A DNA stretch of 18,653 nt from DASRCB01 sp035653295 (GTDB lineage: Bacteria > Acidobacteriota > Terriglobia > Bryobacterales > Bryobacteraceae). The stretch covers positions 1 through 18,653 of the forward strand of contig DASRCB010000005.1 of NCBI GenBank assembly GCA_035653295.1, read 5' to 3'. Shown here one piece after another: positions 1 to 7,365 of the stretch. A program made the translations under genes and the position numbers. Positions within the stretch are counted from its first letter, which is position 1, and every line of letters starts with the position of its first letter. The notes below the pieces were generated by a model that saw only the letters and a program-made list of their open reading frames with translations, was not told the origin of the DNA and did not search any database.

Positions 1-201
1 TATTCGGTGCAGCGGCTGGTGGTCTATGTGGCCGCGAAGCCTCCGCGGTCCATCTTCCGGTCCATTGCCGCGCACCTGAACCGGCGCGTCGTCTTCATCC
101 CCATCGGCGCGCTGTCGCCGACAAAGCTGAAGAAGATCCGCGTCGTGCACGTGCTGGACAGCTATGCGCGCCGGGAGCAGGCGAAGGATTACATCTGGTA
201 A
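1..201 (+). CDS. 3' end of an unidentified protein (5' truncated by window)
   Basis: An open frame runs from the first base to a TAA at 199-201 and gives the last 66 residues of a protein that begins before the window. Its codons end mostly in G or C, as in the confirmed genes here, so it is very likely coding. The tail is basic, with many Arg and Lys residues, and ends in the residues AKDYIW. I see no signal peptide, membrane segment or catalytic motif, and I do not recognise the family. The GTG at 7 is in frame but is probably internal. The next gene starts 5 nt after this stop, so the two are probably co-transcribed. Confidence 0.75.
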   Translation, partial: YSVQRLVVYVAAKPPRSIFRSIAAHLNRRVVFIPIGALSPTKLKKIRVVHVLDSYARREQAKDYIW

Positions 202-206
202 CAGCG

Positions 207-914
207 ATGGCTGGCCTCACGAGGCGGTCGCTGCTGCTGGGAACTGGACCGATGTTCGCCATGGCTCAGGGTCTGACGGATGTAACTTCCGCGGTCGATC
301 ACCTTCTGCTCGGAGTGGCCGATCTGGACCGAGGCATCAAGTGGGTCCAGGAGCGTGTGGGCGTTCGCGCCGCGGTGGGCGGGGTCCATCCAGGCGCGGG
401 CACACGCAACGCGCTGCTGTCACTCGGCGCTGGTCATTATCTGGAGATCATCGCGCCGGATCCGGCGCAGCCAGACGCGAACGATGAGCGGCATTTACGG
501 GATCTCACCGGCCCGCGTCTGATTACATTCGCGGTGACTGCCAGGGACATCGATTCCATCTCGACAAAGGCGAGGAAGGCTGGACTGGAGGTATCCGGAC
601 CTCATGAAGGCTCCCGGCGGCTGCCGTCCGGAGCCACACTTCACTGGCGCACGCTTAGGGTCAGGAATGACATGGGGGCAGGCGCGATACAACCGGTACC
701 TTTCTTTATTCAGTGGTCACCGGAGTCTCCGCACCCGTCGTCGAATTCGCCTACTGGCGCCATTCTCGAGTCGCTCGAATTCGAACACCCCGATCCCGTG
801 CGGCTGGCCTCCATTTTCGAAGCTCTTGGTCTCGAGGGCAGGGTCTCCGCACGGCGCGACGTGCGCATTCGCGCCGAGGTGGAGTCGCCGAACGGGCGGC
901 TCTCGCTGACATAA
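207..914 (+). CDS. VOC-family (glyoxalase-like fold) protein with Tat-like leader
   Basis: This 235-residue protein matches the glyoxalase-like VOC group (Glyoxalase_3 type). A DHLLLGVADLDRG strand-helix starts near residue 31 with His32, a GVHPGAGTRNALLSLG stretch covers 59-74, and GHYLEIIAPDP at 76-86 contains Glu80. His and Glu at these places are the usual metal ligands of the fold. The substrate cannot be predicted, because VOC proteins include isomerases, dioxygenases and binding proteins. The N-terminus reads TRRSLLLGTG followed by an AMAQ site, which resembles a short twin-arginine export signal. An in-frame ATG at 252 would remove the RR pair, so a cytoplasmic form is possible. The gene starts 5 nt after the preceding stop and has no strong Shine-Dalgarno sequence. 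Confidence 0.82.
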   Translation: MAGLTRRSLLLGTGPMFAMAQGLTDVTSAVDHLLLGVADLDRGIKWVQERVGVRAAVGGVHPGAGTRNALLSLGAGHYLEIIAPDPAQPDANDERHLRDLTGPRLITFAVTARDIDSISTKARKAGLEVSGPHEGSRRLPSGATLHWRTLRVRNDMGAGAIQPVPFFIQWSPESPHPSSNSPTGAILESLEFEHPDPVRLASIFEALGLEGRVSARRDVRIRAEVESPNGRLSLT

Positions 915-927
915 TCCGACTGCTACC

Positions 928-964
928 TTGACAATCTACCTACCTAGGATGCCATACTAGCTGC
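928..964 (+). promoter_or_regulatory. Promoter with candidate PadR operator; possibly leaderless transcript
   Basis: A perfect TTGACA lies at 928-933. A CATACT box at 953-958 matches four of six bases of a -10 element, with a long 19-nt spacer. The PadR start codon at 965 is 7 bases past that box, where transcription would be expected to begin, and nothing resembling a Shine-Dalgarno precedes it. The spacer contains CTAC-CTAC-CTAG repeats and a CCTAGG palindrome at 943-948. This is a plausible site for autorepression by the downstream PadR protein. The -35 match is clear; the operator role is inference. Confidence 0.5.
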
Positions 965-1291
965 ATGGCAAAGAAGGCCGACCTCCTTCAGGGCACGCTC
1001 GATCTGCTGATCCTGCAGACCGTCGGCGGCGGGCCAATCCACGGCTACGGCATCGCGCAACGGATTCTGGTCACGTCCAAGGAGCTGCTCCAGGTGCAGC
1101 AGGGCTCGTTATATCCGGCGTTGCACCGCCTGGAACGAAAGGGATTGCTGAAAGCGGAGTGGCGCGAGACGGGCAACGGGCCGATGGGCAAGTTCTACTC
1201 CCTGACCGCGGCCGGACGCACCTGCCTGCGCGAAGAGAAAGAGCAGTGGCAGCGATACGCCGGAGCGGTGGCCATGGTGCTCGATTCCTGA
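965..1291 (+). CDS. PadR-family transcriptional regulator
   Basis: This 108-residue protein is a typical short PadR winged-helix regulator. It starts MAKKADLLQGTLDLLIL, has the HGYGIAQRI turn near residue 27, the QGSLYPALHRLERKGLL recognition helix and turn near residues 47-63, and the GKFYSLTAAG wing near residue 75. PadR proteins are usually dimeric repressors of a neighbouring transporter or their own gene, released by a small ligand or by stress. No ligand can be assigned. It is followed 12 nt later by an ADOP permease, a pairing known in Acidobacteria, so the permease is the likely target. Its own promoter carries a palindrome that may be the operator. Confidence 0.93.
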   Translation: MAKKADLLQGTLDLLILQTVGGGPIHGYGIAQRILVTSKELLQVQQGSLYPALHRLERKGLLKAEWRETGNGPMGKFYSLTAAGRTCLREEKEQWQRYAGAVAMVLDS

Positions 1292-1303
1292 GGCGAGACA
1301 GCG

Positions 1304-4000
1304 ATGCCGTTCTTCTGGAATCGACGCGAAGCGGAGCTCAGGAACGAGTTTGCGCATCACCTGCATCATCTGCGCGCGGAGTATGAGCGCCAGGGATATT
1401 CGCGCGAGGAGGCCGAGCGGATGGCGCGGCGCGAGTTCGGCGCAATCGCGCGGACGGAAGAGCAGTGCCGCGACGAGCGCCGATGGGCGTGGATGACTGG
1501 TCTGCGGCAGGACATCGTCTACGGCGTGCGCATGATGCGCCGGACACCGGCGGTCACTCTTGCCGCTGTTCTGTCTCTCGCGCTGGGCATTGGCGCGAAC
1601 ACAGCGGTCGTGTCACTAATGGATCTGGTGCTGTGGCGTGACCTGCCGGTCCCGAATCCACAGCAGCTCACGCTCGTGCACTGGCAGGGCCATGGCTTTC
1701 CGCGAGACCTCACCGATGGCGCGTCGGGAAGCATGGATAAAGCGGGCGCCTGGGACGTGGCCGACTTCTTTTCCTACGCGGCGTATCGGGAGATGCGACG
1801 CAGCGCTGCCCGGTTAGCCTCGGTGGCGGCCTACAGCTTTGCCGATGATGTGAGCATCACCTTCGCGGGGCGGCCGATGGTAGCCAAAGCGCAACCCGTC
1901 AGCGGCAATTTCCTTTCCACGCTCGAGGTGCGGCCACAGGTGGGGCGCCTGCTGTCGGATAGTGACGACGTCTCGGGCGCGCCCGCGGTGGTCGTGTTGT
2001 CGCATCGGTTCTGGGCGCACGTCCTCGGCTCGGATCCGAGCGTGGTCGGGCGACCCATCACCATCGACAATGAACTGTTCGTGATCGCAGGCGTACTCGA
2101 GCCGGCATTCTACGGACTCGCGCCTGGCGACGACACCGATCTGTACACGGCGTTGCATCATGCCGCGTTCCTTCACTCGCGCTTTCAACTGGGCCGGGAA
2201 ATCTTCGAGAACAACCGCTACTGGGGCCTGCAGTTGCTGGCGCGGCGCGCTTCCGGCGTCAGTGCCGCCCATCTGCTGCCGGCGGTGGATACGGCCTTCC
2301 GCGCCAGCTGGGCGCAGCAGCCGAAGAATGGCGCCACCGCTCCCCGGATCCGTCTCGACGAAGGCCGCCGCGGGCTGGACTTCCTGCGCGATCAATTCCG
2401 GAACTCACTCCTGGTCCTCGGCGGCCTGGTCACGCTGCTGCTGGCCATCGCCTGTGTAAATGTCGCCAACCTTTTGCTCGCTCGCGCCGTCGCGCGAAGC
2501 AGTGAACTGGCCATGCGTATCTCTCTCGGGTGCAGCCGCGCGCGGCTGTTGCGGCAGTTGCTTACCGAGAGCGCGCTGCTGGCGGTGATCGGGGGCGCGC
2601 TCAGTATCGCGGTGGCCTGGCTCACGGCCACATTGCTGGGCGGGTTTCTCGCCGGCGACCGAACCGTCCCGATCGGCTTCATCCTCGACGCCCGCACGAC
2701 TGGGATTGCCGCCGCAGTGACCATCAGCGCGCTCATGGTGTTCGGCCTCTTCCCCGCCTGGCACTCGTCGCGGCGGCTGGACGCATCGTGGCTGCAGCAG
2801 CGGGCTGGCAGCACTGGCCTCCTCGCGCGCAGGGGCTGGAGCAGCGGTCAGATCTTCGCCGTTTTCCAAATGGCGTTGTCCGTCGTTCTGGTCATGACCG
2901 CAGTGATCTTCACGCGCAATCTCATGGCGATCCAGTCCAGCGATCCAGGCTTCGACCGCCGCAATCTGATCCTGTTCAATGTGCGGCCTGGGACGTCGGG
3001 GTACGACAAAGCCCGGCTGACGCCGTTTTATTTCAACCTCGAGCAGCGGCTGGCGTCCGTGCCGGGAGTGTCGGGGGTTGGCCTGGCCTCCATGCGCCCG
3101 ATGAATATCGGCGGCTGGTGGCAGGAGGTGCGGCTTTCCGGCCGGCAGGATCACTATCCGGTATCCGCGAACGGCATCAGTCCGTCATACCTCGACCTGT
3201 ACACCAGGCGACTGGTCGCCGGGCGAAACTTCACACGCGCGGACGAACGCGAGAAATCGACCGTCGCCATTATCAGTGAAGACCTGGCGCGCAAGCTGGG
3301 AGGCGATCGCGTGCTGGGGCGGACGATCGCCATGGCCGACGGACCGCCGGGAGCGAAGCTGCCGGAGTACGAGGTGATCGGAATCGCACCCGTCATTGCC
3401 GCGACCTCAATCAAGGAGAGGCCGTACGCGCTTTGGTTGCCGTTCTGGCCCGCGGGCGCACAGGAAGCCACGGTAGTGCTGCGGACCTCGGCGCCGCCGC
3501 GCGCCGTGCTCCCCGGCATTCAAAAAGCGATGAGCGAGATTGACCGGAACCTGCCTATGGTCGACACCATGACCATGGAAGAACAAATCTCGAAGGGCCT
3601 GCAGCGAGAGCGGATGTTCGCCACTCTGTGCAATGCGTTCGGCACTCTGGCGCTGGTTCTCTCGGTGGTCGGTCTCTACGGGGTCGTTTCGTACGGCGCC
3701 TCGCGCCGGCGAGCTGACATTGGGGTGCGCCTGGCGCTGGGCGCCCGGCCGGGGAATGTAATTGCCATGATCCTGCGCCAGGGTCTCGCGATGGCTGTTC
3801 CAGGAGTTCTGCTGGGCGTCCCTGTCGTATGGCTCGGCGGCAAGTATCTGCAAAAAGAACTGACGAACATGAAGCCGGTCGATCCGACCACGCTGCTTCT
3901 GGCGCCCGGCATTCTCCTGCTCGCCGCAGTTCTCGCAACGCTCTTCCCCGCGGTGCGGGCCTCAGCGTTGGATCCTGCTGAAACACTTCGACAGGAGTAG
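1304..4000 (+). CDS. ADOP-type ABC transporter permease 1, with prefix domain
   Basis: An 898-residue inner-membrane permease of the acidobacterial duplicated orphan permease type. Residues 1-80 form a charged prefix domain (RREAELRNEFAHHL, then GYSREEAERMARREFG). TM1 lies near 83-108 with the SLALGIGANTAV signature. A MacB-like periplasmic domain follows, then FtsX module 1 near 366-487 (VNVANLLLARA, ELAMRISLG). A second unit has a TM near 515-535, a second periplasmic domain and FtsX module 2 from about 772 (IGVRLALGARPGNV, ending LDPAETLRQE). About eight membrane segments are visible. No ATPase is encoded beside it, hence orphan. The family is related to MacB-type permeases for export or mechanotransmission, but the substrate is unknown. 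A GAGGCGAG ribosome-binding site at 1290-1297 supports this start, and the PadR gene ends 12 nt upstream. Confidence 0.93.
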   Translation: MPFFWNRREAELRNEFAHHLHHLRAEYERQGYSREEAERMARREFGAIARTEEQCRDERRWAWMTGLRQDIVYGVRMMRRTPAVTLAAVLSLALGIGANTAVVSLMDLVLWRDLPVPNPQQLTLVHWQGHGFPRDLTDGASGSMDKAGAWDVADFFSYAAYREMRRSAARLASVAAYSFADDVSITFAGRPMVAKAQPVSGNFLSTLEVRPQVGRLLSDSDDVSGAPAVVVLSHRFWAHVLGSDPSVVGRPITIDNELFVIAGVLEPAFYGLAPGDDTDLYTALHHAAFLHSRFQLGREIFENNRYWGLQLLARRASGVSAAHLLPAVDTAFRASWAQQPKNGATAPRIRLDEGRRGLDFLRDQFRNSLLVLGGLVTLLLAIACVNVANLLLARAVARSSELAMRISLGCSRARLLRQLLTESALLAVIGGALSIAVAWLTATLLGGFLAGDRTVPIGFILDARTTGIAAAVTISALMVFGLFPAWHSSRRLDASWLQQRAGSTGLLARRGWSSGQIFAVFQMALSVVLVMTAVIFTRNLMAIQSSDPGFDRRNLILFNVRPGTSGYDKARLTPFYFNLEQRLASVPGVSGVGLASMRPMNIGGWWQEVRLSGRQDHYPVSANGISPSYLDLYTRRLVAGRNFTRADEREKSTVAIISEDLARKLGGDRVLGRTIAMADGPPGAKLPEYEVIGIAPVIAATSIKERPYALWLPFWPAGAQEATVVLRTSAPPRAVLPGIQKAMSEIDRNLPMVDTMTMEEQISKGLQRERMFATLCNAFGTLALVLSVVGLYGVVSYGASRRRADIGVRLALGARPGNVIAMILRQGLAMAVPGVLLGVPVVWLGGKYLQKELTNMKPVDPTTLLLAPGILLLAAVLATLFPAVRASALDPAETLRQE

Positions 4001-4019
4001 GAGTTTGGGGAACCCGAAA

Positions 4020-4034
4020 GGCCTCCTCAAGGCC
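4020..4034. terminator. Weak hairpin after ADOP permease 1
   Basis: GGCCT at 4020-4024 and AGGCC at 4030-4034 form a 5-bp stem with a 5-nt loop, 19 nt after the permease stop codon. No T-tract follows, so it does not meet the usual definition of an intrinsic terminator. It may help to end transcription or protect the 3' end of the mRNA. Confidence 0.25.
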
Positions 4035-4040
4035 CGCCCT

Positions 4041-4117
4041 GACGGCCGGGACGGGATGCAGGCAAGCGGTTCAGAGGTCTGAGCACCGCAGCTCATCATG
4101 TCCCGTCCCGAGCCGTC
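4041..4117. repeat. Nested inverted repeat (77 bp) in a convergent intergenic region
   Basis: The outer arms are GACGGCCGGGACGGGA at 4041-4056 and its reverse complement at 4101-4117, which has one extra A at 4111. Together they make a 16-bp stem with one bulge. Inside the 44-nt interval is a second inverted repeat: GCGGTTCAGA at 4066-4075 pairs with TCTGA plus ACCGC at 4078-4089, with a 2-nt bulge, making 10 bp. Neither strand has a following T-tract. It could be a REP-like or MITE-like element, a cruciform, a Rho-dependent end or a structured RNA. The sequence shows the pairing potential; the function is unknown. Confidence 0.7.
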
Positions 4118-4157
4118 CGGCATACAGTGCGGCGTTTACAGTAAAATTCTCAGCCAT
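4071..4157 (-). CDS. Possible 28-residue ORF downstream of S9 peptidase
   Basis: An ATG at 4157 opens a 28-codon frame that begins MAENFTVNAALYAGRLGTG and ends at the TGA at 4071-4073. It is preceded by AGGA 8 nt upstream and lies 26 nt after the S9 peptidase stop codon, so it could be translated from the same message. Its 3' half overlaps the nested inverted repeat, which constrains its sequence and weakens the case for a protein. I do not recognise it and see no signal peptide. It may be chance, the edge of a repeat element or a true small protein. Confidence 0.25.
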   Translation of the reverse strand: MAENFTVNAALYAGRLGTGHDELRCSDL

Positions 4158-4183
4158 AGGAAAAATCCTGGAGGCTGGGCTGG

Positions 4184-6142
4184 CTATTGCTGGCCAGTGG
4201 CTGTGGATCCGGCTGTCGTCTTCAGATACTTGTCGAACCATGCGATAGTCCGGTCCTGCATGTCCACACGGTTCTTCGGCTTCACGAACATATGCCCTTC
4301 GCCGGCATAGACCACTAATTCGGTCGGCACACCGAGGGTCCGCAGGGCATGCCAGAATTCGAACGACTGCGGCGACGGGCACTCGGCGTCGCGCTCGCCC
4401 ACCTGGATAAGTGTAGGCGTCCTCACGTTCTTAATGAAATCGATGGCCGAGCTCTTTGCGTATACCGCCGGGTCGTCGTACACCGAAGCGCCAAAGAACG
4501 GGATCATCCACTGATCGATCAGGTTCTCGCCGTAATAGCTTTGCCAGTTGGCAATGCCCGCGCCGGCCATCGCGGCGTGAAAACGGTTGGTCTGGGTGAC
4601 CGCGAACATGGTCATGAAGCCGCCGTAGCTCCAGCCGGTCAGGCCGAGCCGCTCGGGATCGATCGGGAATTTGGCGGTCGCCGCGTCCACGCCGGCCATG
4701 ATGTCGCGCAGGTCGCCGCCGCCGAAGTCCTTCACGTTCGCCTGAGTGAACTTCTCGCCCCGCCCGTAGCTGCCCCGCGGATTCGGCATGAGCACGTAAT
4801 ATCCCTGCGCTGCGAGCACGGCAGGAAGAGCGAAGTGCGACGGCCATGAGGATGTCTCGATGCCGGAAGGGCCACCGTGTACAACGACGATCATCGGATA
4901 TTTGCGGCCATCTTCCACCTGTTTCGGCGGCAGCAGCCATCCCTGGATGTTCATCCCGTCGCTGGTCCACTCCAGGCTCTCGGCTTTCCCCCATGGAACG
5001 GACTGGCTGTCGTTGGCGTGCGTGAGTTGCTTCCAGTCGCCTGTCGGTCCGGCCCAGACCTCCGGCGGCCGATTGAAGGTGCTTCGGGCCACGACCGATG
5101 TTTTGCCGTCGTGCGCGACGGCGAAGTTGGGGAAATTACCCGCGGAATGAACGCCTTCGTCGCCCTTCCACAGCTCGCGGATCGATCCGTCGGCGAGATT
5201 CAGTTCGGAGAGCATGCTCGCGCCGCCGGAATATTCGGTCAGCAGCAGCCTTTCGGGCGAGGTCCACGCGACGGAACTGGGGGATGACTTGCGGCCCGCG
5301 GTGCGGTTCACGGCAGCGCCCCCCGTTGCCGGTACGGTGTACACGTCGCCGCCATGAAATCCTTCATCGCTCATGAGGCCCTCGATGAAGGCGACATTCT
5401 TACCGTCGGGCGACCAGCGGGGAACCGCCACCTGATAATGCGGCTTGTAGATCGACTTCGCCTCACCGCCGGAGGAATCGATAATGTAAACCTGCGCGAT
5501 CCACCAGTTGTTGTCGCCGGGACCCGGCGCCGCCGTCGCGGCGAAGGAGCGGTCGTCCGGCGACCAGTCGAAATCGTAGACGTGGAGATCGGCCGCGGAG
5601 GCGAGGCGGACCTTCCCCGTGCGCATTTCGTAAACGGCAATGCGCTGGTTATGGATGTCTTCGTCGATAACGCCGGTCATTGATGGCGCGGCCATGAGGG
5701 GGCCGCCGCCGCCCGCGCCCTGAATATACAGGAATGCCACGCGTTTGCCGTCGTGCGACCAGTGCGGCCGGGCGGCGTAGCCGTTCAGGTGCGTGCGCTG
5801 GCGCGCGCCCGTGCCGTCCGCGTTCGCCGTCCACAAGTCCGCCTGGCCTCTGTTCTTTGAGAAGAACGCGATCGTGGACGACTCGGGCGACCATGCCGGA
5901 TCCGAATCCTCATGTTGTGCGGGCAGGCGCACGGCCACGGGATGGCCAGCGCCGGTGATCGTATCCACGAACAGCACAGGCGCGGACGCGGCAGCGGTGG
6001 TTTCCGCCCATGCGATGCGATTGCCGTCCGGCGAAATGGCGACGCCTTCGTAAAGGACCGTCCGGCCGAGTTGCTCTGTGAGCTGCGCCGTTTGAGCGCA
6101 GGCGATGAATGCAATCAGGAAGCCGAGCAGGAGACGATGCAC
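4184..6142 (-). CDS. Exported S9-family prolyl-oligopeptidase-like serine peptidase
   Basis: A 652-residue peptidase of the acylaminoacyl-peptidase/dipeptidyl-peptidase type (MEROPS S9). Residues 1-20 (MHRLLLGFLIAFIACAQTAQ) are a signal peptide. FIAC is a weak lipobox, so a lipoprotein is possible. Residues 25-390 hold beta-propeller repeats with PD40-like motifs (SPDGNRIAW, PAWSPESSTIAFF, PRWSPDGKNVAF). The alpha/beta-hydrolase domain starts near 410. HGGPSG would form the oxyanion region, and the triad is Ser505 in GWSYGG, Asp585 in GERDAE and His617 in GEGHMF, all intact. It probably hydrolyses short peptides in the periplasm. The start is GTG at 6142; an ATG 10 nt upstream is out of frame. 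A small ORF lies 46 nt upstream on the same strand, suggesting an operon. Confidence 0.93.
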   Translation of the reverse strand: MHRLLLGFLIAFIACAQTAQLTEQLGRTVLYEGVAISPDGNRIAWAETTAAASAPVLFVDTITGAGHPVAVRLPAQHEDSDPAWSPESSTIAFFSKNRGQADLWTANADGTGARQRTHLNGYAARPHWSHDGKRVAFLYIQGAGGGGPLMAAPSMTGVIDEDIHNQRIAVYEMRTGKVRLASAADLHVYDFDWSPDDRSFAATAAPGPGDNNWWIAQVYIIDSSGGEAKSIYKPHYQVAVPRWSPDGKNVAFIEGLMSDEGFHGGDVYTVPATGGAAVNRTAGRKSSPSSVAWTSPERLLLTEYSGGASMLSELNLADGSIRELWKGDEGVHSAGNFPNFAVAHDGKTSVVARSTFNRPPEVWAGPTGDWKQLTHANDSQSVPWGKAESLEWTSDGMNIQGWLLPPKQVEDGRKYPMIVVVHGGPSGIETSSWPSHFALPAVLAAQGYYVLMPNPRGSYGRGEKFTQANVKDFGGGDLRDIMAGVDAATAKFPIDPERLGLTGWSYGGFMTMFAVTQTNRFHAAMAGAGIANWQSYYGENLIDQWMIPFFGASVYDDPAVYAKSSAIDFIKNVRTPTLIQVGERDAECPSPQSFEFWHALRTLGVPTELVVYAGEGHMFVKPKNRVDMQDRTIAWFDKYLKTTAGSTATGQQ

Positions 6143-6188
6143 GATTCGTCATTTTAGCCCGCACGGGCGCAGTCTCCGCCGGGCGCTG

Positions 6189-6416
6189 CTAATCGTCGGT
6201 GACCGGCTCGCCGCGCTCTTCGAAGTCCGCCGCAAACACCGCGTACCTGCTTCCGTCGCTCTGGATCTCAACCATCTCCGGCGCCACCTCGGAAGTGCGG
6301 CGGTTCAGAGCTACGACAGCGCCCACCGGGAGTTGCGTGATGCAATAATGGCCATCGGGCGCCAGACGAAGCACCGCGGTGTCCTGCGTTAAACGATATT
6401 GCGGTAACGTGGCCAC
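6189..6416 (-). CDS. Small conserved-looking hypothetical protein
   Basis: This 75-residue protein starts at a GTG preceded by GAGGG 4 nt upstream. The frame stays open to another GTG at 6455, but that start has no ribosome-binding site. The protein reads as beta-rich: HYCITQLPVGAVVAL, then MVEIQSDGSRYAVFAADFEERG, with an acidic VTDD end. The pattern resembles small Acidobacteriota hypothetical proteins in which a short hydrophobic strand is followed by an AVFxxDxxERG segment. I recall this only loosely and assign no function. There is no signal peptide or membrane segment. It ends 46 nt before the S9 peptidase start, so the two are probably co-transcribed. Confidence 0.6.
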   Translation of the reverse strand: MATLPQYRLTQDTAVLRLAPDGHYCITQLPVGAVVALNRRTSEVAPEMVEIQSDGSRYAVFAADFEERGEPVTDD

Positions 6417-6485
6417 GGTTCCCTCGGAACTACTGCGATATGGCCACCTTATCACCGCACGAACTCAGGGTACAGTGTCTTACCG

Positions 6486-6506
6486 TATAATCTGCACAGG
6501 TGTATA
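6486..6506. promoter_or_regulatory. TATAAT box adjoining an imperfect dyad
   Basis: A perfect TATAAT occurs at 6486-6491 and is followed directly by the dyad CTGCACAG (6492-6499) and another TATA (6503-6506). On the minus strand the same bases contain TATACA. No convincing -35 hexamer stands at the normal distance on either strand. The site lies between the divergent small gene and the ABC cassette and could be a promoter with an overlapping operator. This is a tentative call. Confidence 0.25.
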
Positions 6507-6535
6507 GTTTTCAGTAGTTTATGCGCTGATCTGGC

Positions 6536-6587
6536 CTGCCGCTTAACCGTAAGCGCAGTACCGGATGAACCCGATTGCGGCGGGTAC
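6536..6587 (+). other. Two adjacent hairpins upstream of the ABC cassette
   Basis: The first hairpin has arms CTG-C-CGCTTA (6536-6545) and TAAGCGCAG (6550-6558), a 9-bp stem with one bulge and an ACCG loop. The second pairs GTACC (6558-6562) with GGTAC (6583-6587) around an inner CCG-ATTG-CGG stem at 6571-6580. An A/T-rich GTTAAAATTAAATT stretch follows. They lie 92-143 nt before the ATPase start, so they could be leader RNA if transcription begins further upstream. There is no T-tract typical of a terminator on the plus strand. The pairing is visible; the role is unknown. Confidence 0.4.
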
Positions 6588-6678
6588 GTTAAAATTAAAT
6601 TCGCAGCCGGCTCGCCCGCCCTCCGCCCGGCTAAATCCCTAATCTCCCCTGTGCAGGGCGACGATTTATATCAAAGCA

Positions 6679-7365
6679 GTGATTCACCTTAGCGGCGTCG
6701 GTAAAACATACGAAGGAAAGCGTAAGGTTACGGCCCTCGAAGACGTTAACCTCTCGATCGAGCGCGGGGAAATGGTATCGATTGTCGGCCCTTCCGGGTC
6801 CGGCAAGTCGACGCTGCTGAACCTCATCGGCGGCCTCGACCGGCCCACGGCGGGCGAGATTCGCATTGACGGCGAGGCGCTTGGGGGCCTCCGCGATGAC
6901 CAGCTCACGCGTGTTCGCCGCGACAAGATCGGCTTTATCTTCCAGTTCTTCAATCTGCTGCCGACGCTGAGCTGCCTCGAAAACGTCGCAATTCCGCTGC
7001 ACCTGCGCGGCTGGCCGCGAAAGAAGATCGACGAGCGCGCCCGCGAACTTCTGGGACTCGTCAGGCTGGAACATCGACTGACGCATCTGCCGGAAGAGCT
7101 TTCCGGGGGCGAGCGCCAGCGTGTGGCCATCGCCCGGGCGCTTTCGGTGTATCCGCCGATCCTGCTGGCGGATGAGCCGACCGGCAACCTGGACACGCAT
7201 ACCGGCGCGGAGATTCTGGCGCTGATCGGCGACCTCCATCAACGCCTCGGCGCGACGGTGCTGATCATTACCCACGACCGCGGCGTGGCGGAAAGCTGTC
7301 CTCGCACCATCACCATTCGCGACGGAGCGATCACAGCGGACGAGAAAAAGCTGGCGCCCGCATGA
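6679..7365 (+). CDS. ABC transporter ATP-binding protein (MacB/LolD type)
   Basis: A 228-residue nucleotide-binding subunit with all motifs intact: Walker A GPSGSGKST at 37-45, Q-loop Gln89, signature LSGGERQ from 141, Walker B ILLADEP with Glu166, D-loop NLD at 170-172 and H-loop His199. The GFIFQFFNLLPTLSCLENV stretch after the Q-loop is typical of the MacB/LolD/FtsE group, whose permeases carry FtsX domains. It powers the permease encoded next, at the cytoplasmic face. The start is GTG at 6679, chosen because the family normally begins MI(H/R)L at this distance from Walker A; no clear Shine-Dalgarno precedes it. Its TGA overlaps the permease ATG by 4 nt, indicating translational coupling. 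Confidence 0.95.
   Translation: MIHLSGVGKTYEGKRKVTALEDVNLSIERGEMVSIVGPSGSGKSTLLNLIGGLDRPTAGEIRIDGEALGGLRDDQLTRVRRDKIGFIFQFFNLLPTLSCLENVAIPLHLRGWPRKKIDERARELLGLVRLEHRLTHLPEELSGGERQRVAIARALSVYPPILLADEPTGNLDTHTGAEILALIGDLHQRLGATVLIITHDRGVAESCPRTITIRDGAITADEKKLAPA

Noticed and set aside
4098..4310. Plus-strand ORF of 70 codons over the S9 peptidase 3' end
   Set aside because: It overlaps the nested repeat and the well-supported peptidase on the other strand, and has no ribosome-binding site or recognisable pattern.
6417..6455. Earlier GTG start for the small protein upstream of the S9 peptidase
   Set aside because: The start at 6416 has GAGGG directly upstream, whereas 6455 has none. The extra 13 residues look unlike the rest.
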